DNA from: Bacteroidia bacterium
GTDB taxonomy: Bacteria > Bacteroidota > Bacteroidia > Cytophagales > Cyclobacteriaceae
Assembly (NCBI GenBank): GCA_030426345.1
Contig: JAUHYU010000005.1
Span: 1-64,000, forward strand
Reading direction: 5' to 3'
DNA length: 64,000 bases
Position 1 is the stretch's first letter; each line of letters starts with the position of its first letter. A model generated the notes under the pieces. The model searched no databases and was not told the DNA's origin. It was given only the letters and a program-made list of their open reading frames with translations. Both the position numbers and the translations under genes were made by a program. Below are positions 18,601 to 26,301 of this stretch, piece by piece.

Positions 18601-19138
18601 ATGGCGCTATCAAATTGAACAGGTAAAAGGAGGGCAGACGAAGCCTGTTTTTAACAAACAGAACTCCATTGCCAGAGTATTTCTAAAAAATTATAGCGCT
18701 GGAATTAAAAAATCTGTTGATAGGTCGGCAGACGAAAGCTGGCCAGCAGATGCCAAAGTGATCGTGATCAAGCCGATTGTGAACGAGATGAAATATGACC
18801 TGAAATCATTTGAGGTAGAAGCCGGACAAGCAGTGGAGATCAGATTTGAAAACATCGATTTCATGCAGCACAACTTGTTGATCTTAGCGACGGGCAGTCT
18901 GGAAAAAGTAGGGGCTGCAGCTGATGCCATGGCCTCACAACCGGATGGCGCATCCAAAAATTACACCCCGGAAATGCCGGAAGTGTTGTACGCCACGCCT
19001 TTGGTCGATCCAAATTCTGAGGCTGTACTGCGGTTTATTGCGCCCGACAAACCGGGAGATTATCCGTTTGTTTGTACCTTCCCGGGGCATTGGCGCATGA
19101 TGAACGGAGTGATGAAAGTGACAGGAAAAACAATTTAA
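15632..19138 (+). CDS. Multidomain lipoprotein: ThuA, dehydrogenase propeller, HEAT, galactose-binding and cupredoxin
   Basis: The 1168-residue protein starts with a lipoprotein signal (ILLTIIFSC). Residues ~36-236 form a ThuA-like domain (YVEILFLGHDSEHHNSEKY, GMIPIHCASNCF). Residues ~280-650 match the membrane-bound dehydrogenase beta-propeller common in Planctomycetes and Bacteroidota (GFELELFASEPDIINPIAMN, DGAVWFADWYNFI). HEAT-like helices follow (~660-860), then a jelly-roll galactose-binding domain (~865-995, WVNGIKVGGIEG). The C-terminus (~1040-1168) is an azurin/plastocyanin-like cupredoxin with ligands in MQHNLL and VCTFPGHWRMM. No CxxCH heme motif is present. I infer a periplasmic copper-linked sugar or polyol dehydrogenase. 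Its stop is one base from the next start. Confidence 0.88.
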   Translation: MMIQNIPSRLYIVVILLTIIFSCSQKKHASIHESPYVEILFLGHDSEHHNSEKYLPVLASALISQEIRFTYTSDLNDLNPENLAKYDGLAIYANHDSISNSQEKALLDFVKSGKGMIPIHCASNCFQNSDTYISMVGGQFESHDTATFKGKFTQKGKEMLSGLSEFETWDETYVHHKINPDIELWIERVDGSHIEPWTWTNTYGKGRVFYTAYGHDERTWYNPEFQKLMAQGILWSVGDEIAKKVADYKFPSLTYTPAIIPNYEKRNPPLKLQAALSPEESMEMTQVPVGFELELFASEPDIINPIAMNWDEKGRLWVIETVDYPNTVRNEDGVGDDRIKICEDTDHDGKADKFTVFAENLNIPTSLVFSNGGIIVSQAPHFLFLKDTDGDDKADVREVMITGWGTFDTHAGPSNLQYGFDNKIWGTVGYSGYAGVVDGIPITFKQGIFRFDPNGTGLEQLTKTSNNTWGLGFSENFDVFASTANNTHSVFMGIPNAYLQDVRDLPDNGSKKIDGHYAFHPITQEVRQVDVFGGFTAAAGHHLYTARNFPKEYWNRIAFVCEPTGRLIHRAILEEDGAGFKEQDGWNLVASHDNWFGPVQAEVGPDGAVWFADWYNFIIQHNPTPPGFENGPGNAHINPLRDRQHGRIYRLVYKGAKHYEPISLSKEDPQGLIHALKNDNLFWRMHAQRLLIERGSNDVVPELLAIIRDGSVDEIGINPAAIHALWVLDGLGIIQKEMDRNLVKTIVGALNHSSAGVRKAAVQVLPKTTWATYGILESGMLYDPDKHTQLAAILAISKMPASERVGNEMYNLSLRKDVESDTWLSQAVYIAATKHQEGFTEAIFANQPALLSNEQKSSKNPWDSSLDISDWGSVEVPGLWEGTEIGDVDGVIWFRKEINLPKSMDGQVANLSLGPIDDSDETWVNGIKVGGIEGKFDAFRSYIIPTGVLKTGTNTIAVKVTDTGGGGGFWGKPGEMGLMVGDNIFPLAGQWRYQIEQVKGGQTKPVFNKQNSIARVFLKNYSAGIKKSVDRSADESWPADAKVIVIKPIVNEMKYDLKSFEVEAGQAVEIRFENIDFMQHNLLILATGSLEKVGAAADAMASQPDGASKNYTPEMPEVLYATPLVDPNSEAVLRFIAPDKPGDYPFVCTFPGHWRMMNGVMKVTGKTI

Positions 19139-19139
19139 T

Positions 19140-19994
19140 ATGCAAATAGATATTGGCGTAAGCACATGGCTTTGGACCTCTCCATTTAATTCGGGGACGA
19201 TCAAGCTGTTCCCAAAGATAAAAGCGTTTGGCTACGAAAGTGTGGAAATTCCCGTGGAAGATCCGGAACTTCTTGATGTGAAAAAGATCCGTGATGCTTT
19301 GAAGCAAAACGACCTAAAACCCATCATTTGTGCTGCCTTCGGGCCAACAAGGGATTTGACGCACGAAGATCCTGCCGTGCATCAAAATTGTTTGAATTAT
19401 GTGGAATCCTGCTTTAAGATCAGTGCAGAACTGGGGGCCAAATTTGTTGCAGGTCCGATGTATTCTTCTGTGGGAAAAGCCAGGCAACTTTCCCCTGATC
19501 GACGAAAATCCGAATGGGATCTAGCAGTCCGAAATTTGAGAAAGGCCTGCCTGATTGCTGAAAAATACGATCAGCAAATTGCCATAGAACCCATCAACAG
19601 ATTTGAAACGGATTTGATAAATACCACAGAAGACGTGAAGCGAATGGTAAAAGACATCGACCACCCCGCAGCCAAAATCCTGCTTGACAGCTTTCACATG
19701 ACTTTGGAAGAAAAAAGCCTAAAAAAATCCATAGAAACAGCAGGTTCGGATTTGATCCATTTTCAGGTTTCGGAAAATTATCGAGGCGCTCCAGGCAGCG
19801 GACAAACTCGCTGGGAGGACATCAAAGCCGGATTGGAAAGCATCAACTACCACGGATCGGTATCCATCGAAAGCTTTACCCCAGAGGTAAAAGAACTTGC
19901 CGGGGCCGTCTGCATCTGGAAGAAATTTTCTGAAAGCCAGGATCAATTTGCCATTGATGGATTGCGATTTCTGAGAAAGCTATTTAAGAAATAA
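19140..19994 (+). CDS. Sugar phosphate isomerase/epimerase, DTE (D-tagatose 3-epimerase) family
   Basis: The 284-residue TIM-barrel protein has no signal peptide. Metal-binding residues of the DTE/xylose-isomerase-like family are visible: Glu in IAIEPINRFE, Asp and His in ILLDSFHM, His in IHFQVSENYRG and Glu in VSIESF. Such enzymes epimerise ketohexoses at C3 or isomerise related sugars with Mn2+ or Co2+. It starts one base after the stop of the ThuA/dehydrogenase gene, so the two are co-translated and probably belong to the same sugar pathway. A stretch encoding KSLKKSIE is a dispersed AAAAGCC-AAATCCAT unit. The exact substrate is unknown. Confidence 0.92.
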   Translation: MQIDIGVSTWLWTSPFNSGTIKLFPKIKAFGYESVEIPVEDPELLDVKKIRDALKQNDLKPIICAAFGPTRDLTHEDPAVHQNCLNYVESCFKISAELGAKFVAGPMYSSVGKARQLSPDRRKSEWDLAVRNLRKACLIAEKYDQQIAIEPINRFETDLINTTEDVKRMVKDIDHPAAKILLDSFHMTLEEKSLKKSIETAGSDLIHFQVSENYRGAPGSGQTRWEDIKAGLESINYHGSVSIESFTPEVKELAGAVCIWKKFSESQDQFAIDGLRFLRKLFKK

Positions 19995-20088
19995 AAACTT
20001 CCCCGCAAATCACGCAGATTTTTACAGAGAAATCTGGCGTAAATAAGTCATTTAGAAATATTAAGGAATTTTCATATCCTAATATACC

Positions 20089-20658
20089 TCAAGCGATCGA
20101 CCAACTCCAAACCAGTGAGGCATCTCCCGAAGTGAACCGATTAGATCGATCAAGTTCAGTCTGATTTTCGAACTCAGGGCCAAATTCTTCATATACGCTG
20201 ATCATCCCAAAGTCTCTGTCCGGGATTTTAGCCAAAATTGCCCCAATGGAGGATACCACGCTTTTAGAAATAACCAACCATGAGTTAGTTGTCCCAACGA
20301 TATCAGATACAATTTCAAATGCATCTACGCCTAGTTTGCCTTTCATATCCATGAGAAATTCCCCGGCATTTCGGGTGCTATTTCTACTATGTCGTAAATA
20401 TACCAGCACATTCAGCCTTCTGTCTGCAGGCATTTTCCTTTTCAGCACCAAAAACCCGTCCACCCCTTCGCCTTCAGGCTCAAAATCTATGATATTTCCA
20501 ATTCTGGGTTTAATCCGAATATAAGGCTCCGGCGTAGTTGTCAGAATCATTTTATCTTCCTCGGTAGGATGCTGGGCGACAATGATAAAATACATATTCC
20601 ATCTTTTTTTTGGTCGGTGAATGGTCAGTTCTTCGAATTCAAGCCTAATTTTAGTCAT
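20089..20658 (-). CDS. Conserved-looking protein of unknown function
   Basis: I do not recognise this 189-residue soluble protein. It has no signal peptide or membrane segment. The N-terminal half is beta-rich (KIRLEFEELTIHRPKKRWNM, MYFIIVAQHPTEEDKMI), with a middle block of basic residues (LVLKRKMPADRRLNVLVYLR) and a C-terminus ending LVWSWSIA. The even mix of strands and its ATG start support a real gene. It is a single gene on the minus strand, 94 bp past the end of the convergent epimerase gene. Its job cannot be guessed from neighbours. Confidence 0.7.
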   Translation of the reverse strand: MTKIRLEFEELTIHRPKKRWNMYFIIVAQHPTEEDKMILTTTPEPYIRIKPRIGNIIDFEPEGEGVDGFLVLKRKMPADRRLNVLVYLRHSRNSTRNAGEFLMDMKGKLGVDAFEIVSDIVGTTNSWLVISKSVVSSIGAILAKIPDRDFGMISVYEEFGPEFENQTELDRSNRFTSGDASLVWSWSIA

Positions 20659-20747
20659 GGTGTTATAGGTTGGTCAGGTATAAATTGCACTCAATAATGT
20701 ACAAAATTATAGTGATATGCCTATAACAGTCAATGGTTTTTGGTTTG

Positions 20748-20801
20748 AAAAGCCCTCTAAACTCATGTAAATATGTCTATGGATTTTTCATGGATTTGAG
20801 C
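20748..20801. repeat. Decayed inverted pair of the dispersed AAAAGCC-AAAATCCATG unit
   Basis: The left unit AAAAGCCCTCTAAACTCATG at 20748-20767 is followed after about 10 bases by inverted half-sites TATGGATTTT and CATGGATTTGAG. This looks like an imperfect copy of the head-to-head palindromes at 487, 5004 and 41843. It sits just beyond the end of the rhamnose-mutarotase gene and may act as a weak terminator. Confidence 0.5.
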
Positions 20802-20820
20802 AGGTTTGGATTCTTTGCAT

Positions 20821-21174
20821 TTAATCCAATTCGTAAATGCGCTCCATTAGCTGCCATTTTTCGTCGGCTGATGCATCTGCTGAAGTTTTTTGGAATTGAG
20901 ACACATGGGCTTCCCATTCACTTTCTCGCGGTTTAGATGCCAATGCCCTCATGGCTGTGTCATGGTCAAAATCCAGGACAGTATCCATGATCATAAACAA
21001 GGTAGTTCCATGGATGTACAGTTCCATGTCGAGAATTCCTACCTCTTTCATTCCCAGAGTGATTTCAGGCCAGAAGTTTTCCTTCGCATGGACTTGCTTA
21101 TATTTTTCGATTAGCTCGGGGTCGTCTTCGAGCTTAAGTGTTTTGCAAAATCTTTTAAATCTATAAGGCTTCAT
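20821..21174 (-). CDS. L-rhamnose mutarotase family protein
   Basis: At 117 residues it matches the RhaM/YiiL fold: an N-terminal YRFKRFCKTLKLEDDPELIEKYKQVH with the family's conserved H-in-helix, then KEVGILDMELYIHGTTLFMIMD and a C-terminal WQLMERIYELD. RhaM interconverts alpha and beta L-rhamnose; some family members act on L-fucose. It starts 2 bp after the FucP-type permease stop, so it is co-transcribed with it, which suggests a mutarotase for a deoxyhexose taken up by that permease. Fucose or rhamnose specificity cannot be decided from sequence. Confidence 0.92.
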   Translation of the reverse strand: MKPYRFKRFCKTLKLEDDPELIEKYKQVHAKENFWPEITLGMKEVGILDMELYIHGTTLFMIMDTVLDFDHDTAMRALASKPRESEWEAHVSQFQKTSADASADEKWQLMERIYELD

Positions 21175-21176
21175 GA

Positions 21177-22475
21177 TCAGGAAGGTTCATGATAAATTTT
21201 ATAAGACCGATATCCATAGATCGCGATCATTATAAAACAAATAAAAGGAAGAATGAATGAGAAATTAACGGCTGGTAAGAAACCGACAGTTCCAAGATCA
21301 CTAATCGCACCTTGCAAAGGCGGCATCAGTGCACCTCCAACGATAGCCATCACCAACCCGGCAGCACCGAGTTTGGCATCCTCGCCAATGCCATCAAGCG
21401 CAATACCATAAATGGTTGGGAACATCAACGACATAAAAGCTGAAGTGGCGATCAGGCAATACAATCCGCCCATGCCCTCAATAAAAATCACTCCTGTTAT
21501 TGTAAGAACCCCACCAATGGCACAAAGCATCAACAGCCTAGCAGAATTTACATATTTCATTAGGAAAGTGCTGATAAATCTGCTCGATATAAATATGGCC
21601 ATTGCAATGATGTTGTATCGTTGAGCTTCGGCTTTGTTGATGCCAAGATTTTCAGCATATTGTATTATAAACGTCCAGCACATGATCTGTGCCCCTACGT
21701 AAAAAGCCTGTGCCCAAACACCTTCGAGGTACTTTCTATTTTTAAATAATCTGGCAAAAGATGCCTTTACATCTACTTTACCGGCATGTTCTGTTTTTGG
21801 AAGTTTGGCAAATAGTATGATGAAAAATACGATAAGCACTACAACCCCCAGCATCACATAAGGATCACGGATAATTGCCAGATCATGCGTTCTAATAGCT
21901 GCTTTTTCTGCAACATCCAAGGTTGGGAATATCAGTTCACCGGCAGCATCCCGCTTATCGGAATCCAAGGCAGAAAGAATGACATTGGAGGCCACAAACA
22001 TCCCGAGGATCGACCCTAAAGGATTGAAAGCCTGCGCCAAATTCAATCGCCTGGTAGCGGTGGATTCGTCTCCCATAGAGAGGATATATGGATTTGCAAT
22101 GGTTTCTAAAAATGCCAATCCAAATGTGAGGATATAAAGAGAGCCTAAAAAGAATCCGAACATCTCAAATTGAGCAGCTGGGATAAAAAGCATAGTCCCG
22201 ATGGCGTATAAAATCAATCCCAAAAGGATTCCTTTTTTATACGAGTATTTCATGGCAAAAAGTGCCGCAGGAATGGCCATCGTTCCATAACCTCCATAAA
22301 ATGCCAACTGGATCAGGGCTGCCTTGGCGGTAGATATTTCCATGACGGTTTTGAATGCGGCCACCATTGGGTTGGTGATGTCATTGGCAAACCCCCAAAG
22401 GGAAAACAAGCTTGTGATCAGGATGAACGGAACGAGATACTTTTTTTCCAGTAGTACTCCCTTGATTTTACTCAT
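21177..22475 (-). CDS. fucP: FucP-type sugar:H+ symporter (MFS)
   Basis: The 432-residue protein has about 12 membrane segments. FucP-family blocks include the N-terminal SLFSLWGFANDITNPMVAAF, ALIQLAFYGGYGTMAIPAA, FLETIANPYIL and RLNLAQAFNPLGSILG. Members import L-fucose, glucose/galactose or N-acetylglucosamine with a proton. It is in a leftward run with a mutarotase downstream and a ceramidase-like hydrolase upstream (100 bp). The mutarotase partner makes a deoxyhexose the best guess. The family is clear; the fucP symbol is used in the family sense. Confidence 0.92.
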   Translation of the reverse strand: MSKIKGVLLEKKYLVPFILITSLFSLWGFANDITNPMVAAFKTVMEISTAKAALIQLAFYGGYGTMAIPAALFAMKYSYKKGILLGLILYAIGTMLFIPAAQFEMFGFFLGSLYILTFGLAFLETIANPYILSMGDESTATRRLNLAQAFNPLGSILGMFVASNVILSALDSDKRDAAGELIFPTLDVAEKAAIRTHDLAIIRDPYVMLGVVVLIVFFIILFAKLPKTEHAGKVDVKASFARLFKNRKYLEGVWAQAFYVGAQIMCWTFIIQYAENLGINKAEAQRYNIIAMAIFISSRFISTFLMKYVNSARLLMLCAIGGVLTITGVIFIEGMGGLYCLIATSAFMSLMFPTIYGIALDGIGEDAKLGAAGLVMAIVGGALMPPLQGAISDLGTVGFLPAVNFSFILPFICFIMIAIYGYRSYKIYHEPS

Positions 22476-22575
22476 AATTTCAGGTCTTTAGTATGTCTTT
22501 TCTAACAGTACGGTATTCTAAAAAATCCTGTGAATCTAACAAAATATTCACATTTTCATGGAATTAATATGGCTT

Positions 22576-23973
22576 TTACTCACTATATTTCTTATCCGAT
22601 ACTTCTACGCCTAGCTTATTCGCCAACTCCACCATCCCATCATAAATCATTGGTTCCATGGACTGTTTCCACTTTCCCGAAAGGCCATAAACCTTTTGGG
22701 AAACATCGCCTTCATATCCTCCTTCGCGGATAATGGCCGCAGACGGAATGTATGACATCACATCATTGGAATAGCCCAGCACGAAAGTATCATAACCAAA
22801 AATCCGTTTGAGACCTATCGCATAATCCACCACAGTCTCCCCTCCCAAAGTAGTTATTAACTGGTCACCAAGTTGCCACATTTGCAATGGAAAATCATAG
22901 GATTGCTGAGGTTGTTTCCCTGCTGCTCTTTCTTCTAACATGCGCTTTGCCCAACGTTGTTCGTAACCGGAAGGGTTCACCGCTGGGTCTTTCAAGGATT
23001 CCAAAGAAGCCGGATCCAGCGGCAACGGCACTTCTTTGTAAGCTGTTTTTATTGTTGGCGCAAGCTCCTGCATTGGTTCTTCCAAAACCCTATCGACAGC
23101 AGAGACCAGATCTCGGCCAAACTGCTTTGCCAGTGCAATTGACCTTCTTGGCATGGGATTTTGGTTGCCTCCAGCCCCTTGAAAAAACAAAGCCGTTGTG
23201 CCGGGATGGTTACGTTCAAACTCGATCTGCGCAAAACCCGGATAATCCCCAGACCACTTGTTGATATCCAAAACAGTAGGATGGCAGGCATACCCAAAAG
23301 CGACAGCCAATAAATCCCCGTTACTTTTTTCCACCTTGATCACAGGTACGGCATAATCATTTGGACCGTTCAAATCGGCTTGTTTGAAAAGGGTTGATTC
23401 GTTATTGTTCCGACGGTTTACCTGAAATCGTGTGACACCATTTTCGCTAAAAAGCCTTGCAGATTCCATGGATTGCAATGCCTTTCCCACCAAAGTCACA
23501 ATCTCATTTTCGAGCCATTCGGTAAACTGTTCTATCTTTTTCAATTGAATATCATCCAGTGGATAAATATCAAATAGCGCATCCTGCAACACCGGGCCGG
23601 AGTGAGTATGCGAACTATTGAGTATAATCTGAGCCCTGGAAAGCCCGTGTTTTTCCATGAGCCGATCGCGGATATTATCAGAAATTGCTTTGGGCATCCC
23701 CAACAAATCCATAGTGATCAAAACCGCCTGATTTCCATGAGCATCTTCCAGTACCAGGCATTTCGCCCACAAATCGTGCAATTTGCCGTCGGATGGGCCG
23801 GTGCGGGCGGCATATCCAGCCATCCACATGGATTCCTCGGGGGTGATAGCTACTCTGGCAACGCCCGCTTTCCAACCCTTGTATTCATCCTTTTCACCAG
23901 CGAATGTGGTGTTTTTGCAAAACCCAAAAACAATCAATAGTATCAAGCTAGAATAGCTGTATATTTTTTTCAT
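22576..23973 (-). CDS. Neutral/alkaline ceramidase-like secreted hydrolase
   Basis: The 465-residue protein has a signal peptide (MKKIYSYSSLILLIVFGFCKNTTFAG). It matches the N-terminal catalytic domain of neutral ceramidases: WKAGVARVAITPEESMWMAGY, ILNSSHTHSGP with zinc-type His residues and GYACHPTVLD. True ceramidases are longer (about 650-780 residues) and carry a C-terminal immunoglobulin-like domain, which is missing. In Bacteroidota and Planctomycetes such short versions often sit in sugar clusters, so the substrate may not be ceramide. It lies in the leftward sugar operon region. The family is secure and the substrate unknown. Confidence 0.88.
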   Translation of the reverse strand: MKKIYSYSSLILLIVFGFCKNTTFAGEKDEYKGWKAGVARVAITPEESMWMAGYAARTGPSDGKLHDLWAKCLVLEDAHGNQAVLITMDLLGMPKAISDNIRDRLMEKHGLSRAQIILNSSHTHSGPVLQDALFDIYPLDDIQLKKIEQFTEWLENEIVTLVGKALQSMESARLFSENGVTRFQVNRRNNNESTLFKQADLNGPNDYAVPVIKVEKSNGDLLAVAFGYACHPTVLDINKWSGDYPGFAQIEFERNHPGTTALFFQGAGGNQNPMPRRSIALAKQFGRDLVSAVDRVLEEPMQELAPTIKTAYKEVPLPLDPASLESLKDPAVNPSGYEQRWAKRMLEERAAGKQPQQSYDFPLQMWQLGDQLITTLGGETVVDYAIGLKRIFGYDTFVLGYSNDVMSYIPSAAIIREGGYEGDVSQKVYGLSGKWKQSMEPMIYDGMVELANKLGVEVSDKKYSE

Positions 23974-24103
23974 TATTTATTCTGCATTAAATTGAATTTT
24001 TTCAATCGCGTTGGCAATGTCATCCATATCCTTTCAGAAGCATATTTTACGATAGCAAAACTGCCTATTCATCGCACAAGTGATCATTCTCCGACCATCA
24101 CAT

Positions 24104-25114
24104 TCAAGCAGGAGTAACTTCACCGTTCAAATCCCATAGGTCTTCCCACGATTGGTTTGCCTTCCAAAGAAATACCTGGCCTTTTATTAGCCTGCAATTT
24201 TTATCAATTTTAGAAATTTCCTCCATTTCGTCATCAGTCAATGGATCATCAAGGATCGCCAGCATATTGCTTTTGTATTGACGTTCTTTAATGCTAAATG
24301 GAATCGTCACCTGTCCACGCTGCACGGCCCATTTCAGACAAATCGCCGAAGGATGCACGCCATGATTTTTGGCAGCTTTTAGAATGACGGGATCTTCCAT
24401 ATCGACAGTATCATCCGCTGTTTTATCTCGTTCCGGTCGGCTGGGCGAACCGAGCGGACTAAAACCAATTGGTTGAATGTCATGATCCACCAAATATTGA
24501 AAAAATTCCGGTTGCTGGAAATGTGGGTGGATTTCCATCTCATTGACTGCCGGTTTTATGCGCGCATCCCGAAGCAGCAGCTCCATTTTTGGAATGCTCA
24601 TGTTGCTGGTTCCGATGTGCCTTACCAATCCTTCATCTACCAAATGTTCCAGGGCTTTCCAAGTTTCCATATAGTTCGCGTGGATATAGGGGATCGCATC
24701 AGGGTTTCTTGCGTTGACATCGCACCCCGGAGCATGAAAATTAGGAAATGGCCAGTGGATCAGATAAAGATCGAGATAGTCCACCTGAAGGTCAACGAGT
24801 GTTTGCTTACATGATTTTATGGCATCATCATACTTGTGCATGTCGTTCCAAAGCTTGGAAGTAATCCACAGCTCTTCCCTGCGAATCCCTTTTGAAAACA
24901 ATTCTTGAAAGACTTCGCCAATTTTATGCTCATTTGCATAAACGGCGGCACAATCAAAATGCCTGTACCCAAAAGCTGCTGCGCCTCTCACAGCATTGGA
25001 AACTTGTTCCGGATTGTAATTGTCGGAAGCAAAAGTTCCCAATCCTATTGTTGGCATTTCTGCACCTGTGTATAATTTCTTCGTTGGCACTAAGGCCGGA
25101 TCTATGTTTTCCAT
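24104..25114 (-). CDS. Aldo/keto reductase
   Basis: This 336-residue NADPH-dependent oxidoreductase has a TIM barrel with the catalytic tetrad: Asp in HFDCAAVY, Tyr in AAVYANE, Lys in ITSKLWND and His in DLYLIHWPF. The C-terminal coenzyme block is QVTIPFSIKERQYKSNM, in which the usual IPKS motif is replaced by IPFS. That change is known in some branches with altered coenzyme use. It is cytoplasmic. It lies between the epimerase-like gene and the ceramidase-like gene in the leftward cluster, so it probably reduces a sugar aldehyde or ketone. Confidence 0.93.
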   Translation of the reverse strand: MENIDPALVPTKKLYTGAEMPTIGLGTFASDNYNPEQVSNAVRGAAAFGYRHFDCAAVYANEHKIGEVFQELFSKGIRREELWITSKLWNDMHKYDDAIKSCKQTLVDLQVDYLDLYLIHWPFPNFHAPGCDVNARNPDAIPYIHANYMETWKALEHLVDEGLVRHIGTSNMSIPKMELLLRDARIKPAVNEMEIHPHFQQPEFFQYLVDHDIQPIGFSPLGSPSRPERDKTADDTVDMEDPVILKAAKNHGVHPSAICLKWAVQRGQVTIPFSIKERQYKSNMLAILDDPLTDDEMEEISKIDKNCRLIKGQVFLWKANQSWEDLWDLNGEVTPA

Positions 25115-25170
25115 TTTTTTTGGTTCAATAGTTTATTGGTTCACTTGTTCAGCTGTTAAAACCCATTTCG

Positions 25171-26295
25171 CTAAAAACATTCCTCGAACCCAATACCCAA
25201 CAATTCCATGGATATTTTTTCCAGATCACTTCTTTCACTCTGAAAGTGAAAGGTCGCATGTTCATGAGTGAGTGATTCCCCGGGTTGTAAATTTGCTGCA
25301 GCAGATGAAGTTTCCAATTCATAAAAAGGGCCCATCTGCGATCCGTCAGGCAAAGGGCCATCATTGTACGAATTCACCACATCCCCGCTGAAAGGATCAT
25401 CTTGATGCTCCCACATGGAATTTACATAGTTTTTCTTCGACTTGTCAAAGGAAAACCTCACAATGGTCAGTACACCATTTTCAGCATCGTAACTTCCAAT
25501 CACCGGCTTAGTCCTGTTGGGGCCTATGCCAATTTTTCCACGCTTTTTCCCGTCCCCTTTATAAAGAATAGCTTCATCAAGTATCTTCAAACGATCATAA
25601 TCGATCTTTCCAAAATAAGTATCGTTCAAAAGCCTTCCAGATCCATGACGATCATAGGGCAAAATAACCGTATTGCTTTCTGTAGAAATCAATTGCCCTA
25701 AAACCCATATCGACAACATCCCGGTAGTTTCATCCCATGCAAAATCGTTTTGATTGGTGAGTGTGTTAATGGATTTGAAACCCACAAAACCTACCTTCTC
25801 GGGAATGTCAATCCCCAACTCAAAAGCCACTTGTTTTCCATCCAAAATCCGTACTTCCCTATCGGCCTTGACTTTCAGGTTCGTGCCGGAATAGTTCGGT
25901 AAATCCATAGATTTTTGGAAGCTTGCGTGCTGTTGATCCGAGCTGACCAAATCCCACGCGTCAGTATCGAGTACCTTTGGCGTTTGCCAATCATCCAAAT
26001 CAAATTTTGTTCTTGGGGCAAAAAAGATAGAAAATTGCCCGCCTTCCGGGCCGATCCAAAATCGATCTTCGCCACCATAATTATTGCAATGCTCCAGGAT
26101 TTTTCCTGAAGCTAATAGCTTATAGTTGACCCAGCCAAAGCTAAATCCATTATCGCCATTTGCCGAGCTGGTAAAAACCCTACCTTGTAAAGACGGACAA
26201 ACCAACACCTTGGCATTGCCTGATGACAACTCCAAGACTTCCTGATATTGGCCAATGAATTCCTTATCGGAAATAAAATTCTTTGTAGAATCCAT
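25171..26295 (-). CDS. Aldose-epimerase-fold-like protein of unknown function
   Basis: The 374-residue soluble protein has no signal peptide. The beta-rich sequence (VLVCPSLQGRVFTSSA, FGWVNYKLL, GGEDRFWIGPEGGQFSIFF) resembles galactose-mutarotase-like folds; the GEDRFWIGPEGGQ block is the most distinctive. I believe this matches a Bacteroidota domain-of-unknown-function family, but I could not check which. It lies 6 bp downstream of the zinc dehydrogenase and 56 bp upstream of the aldo/keto reductase, so it belongs to the same operon. A sugar-binding or anomer-converting role is inferred. Confidence 0.8.
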   Translation of the reverse strand: MDSTKNFISDKEFIGQYQEVLELSSGNAKVLVCPSLQGRVFTSSANGDNGFSFGWVNYKLLASGKILEHCNNYGGEDRFWIGPEGGQFSIFFAPRTKFDLDDWQTPKVLDTDAWDLVSSDQQHASFQKSMDLPNYSGTNLKVKADREVRILDGKQVAFELGIDIPEKVGFVGFKSINTLTNQNDFAWDETTGMLSIWVLGQLISTESNTVILPYDRHGSGRLLNDTYFGKIDYDRLKILDEAILYKGDGKKRGKIGIGPNRTKPVIGSYDAENGVLTIVRFSFDKSKKNYVNSMWEHQDDPFSGDVVNSYNDGPLPDGSQMGPFYELETSSAAANLQPGESLTHEHATFHFQSERSDLEKISMELLGIGFEECF

Positions 26296-26301
26296 GGAAA
26301 A

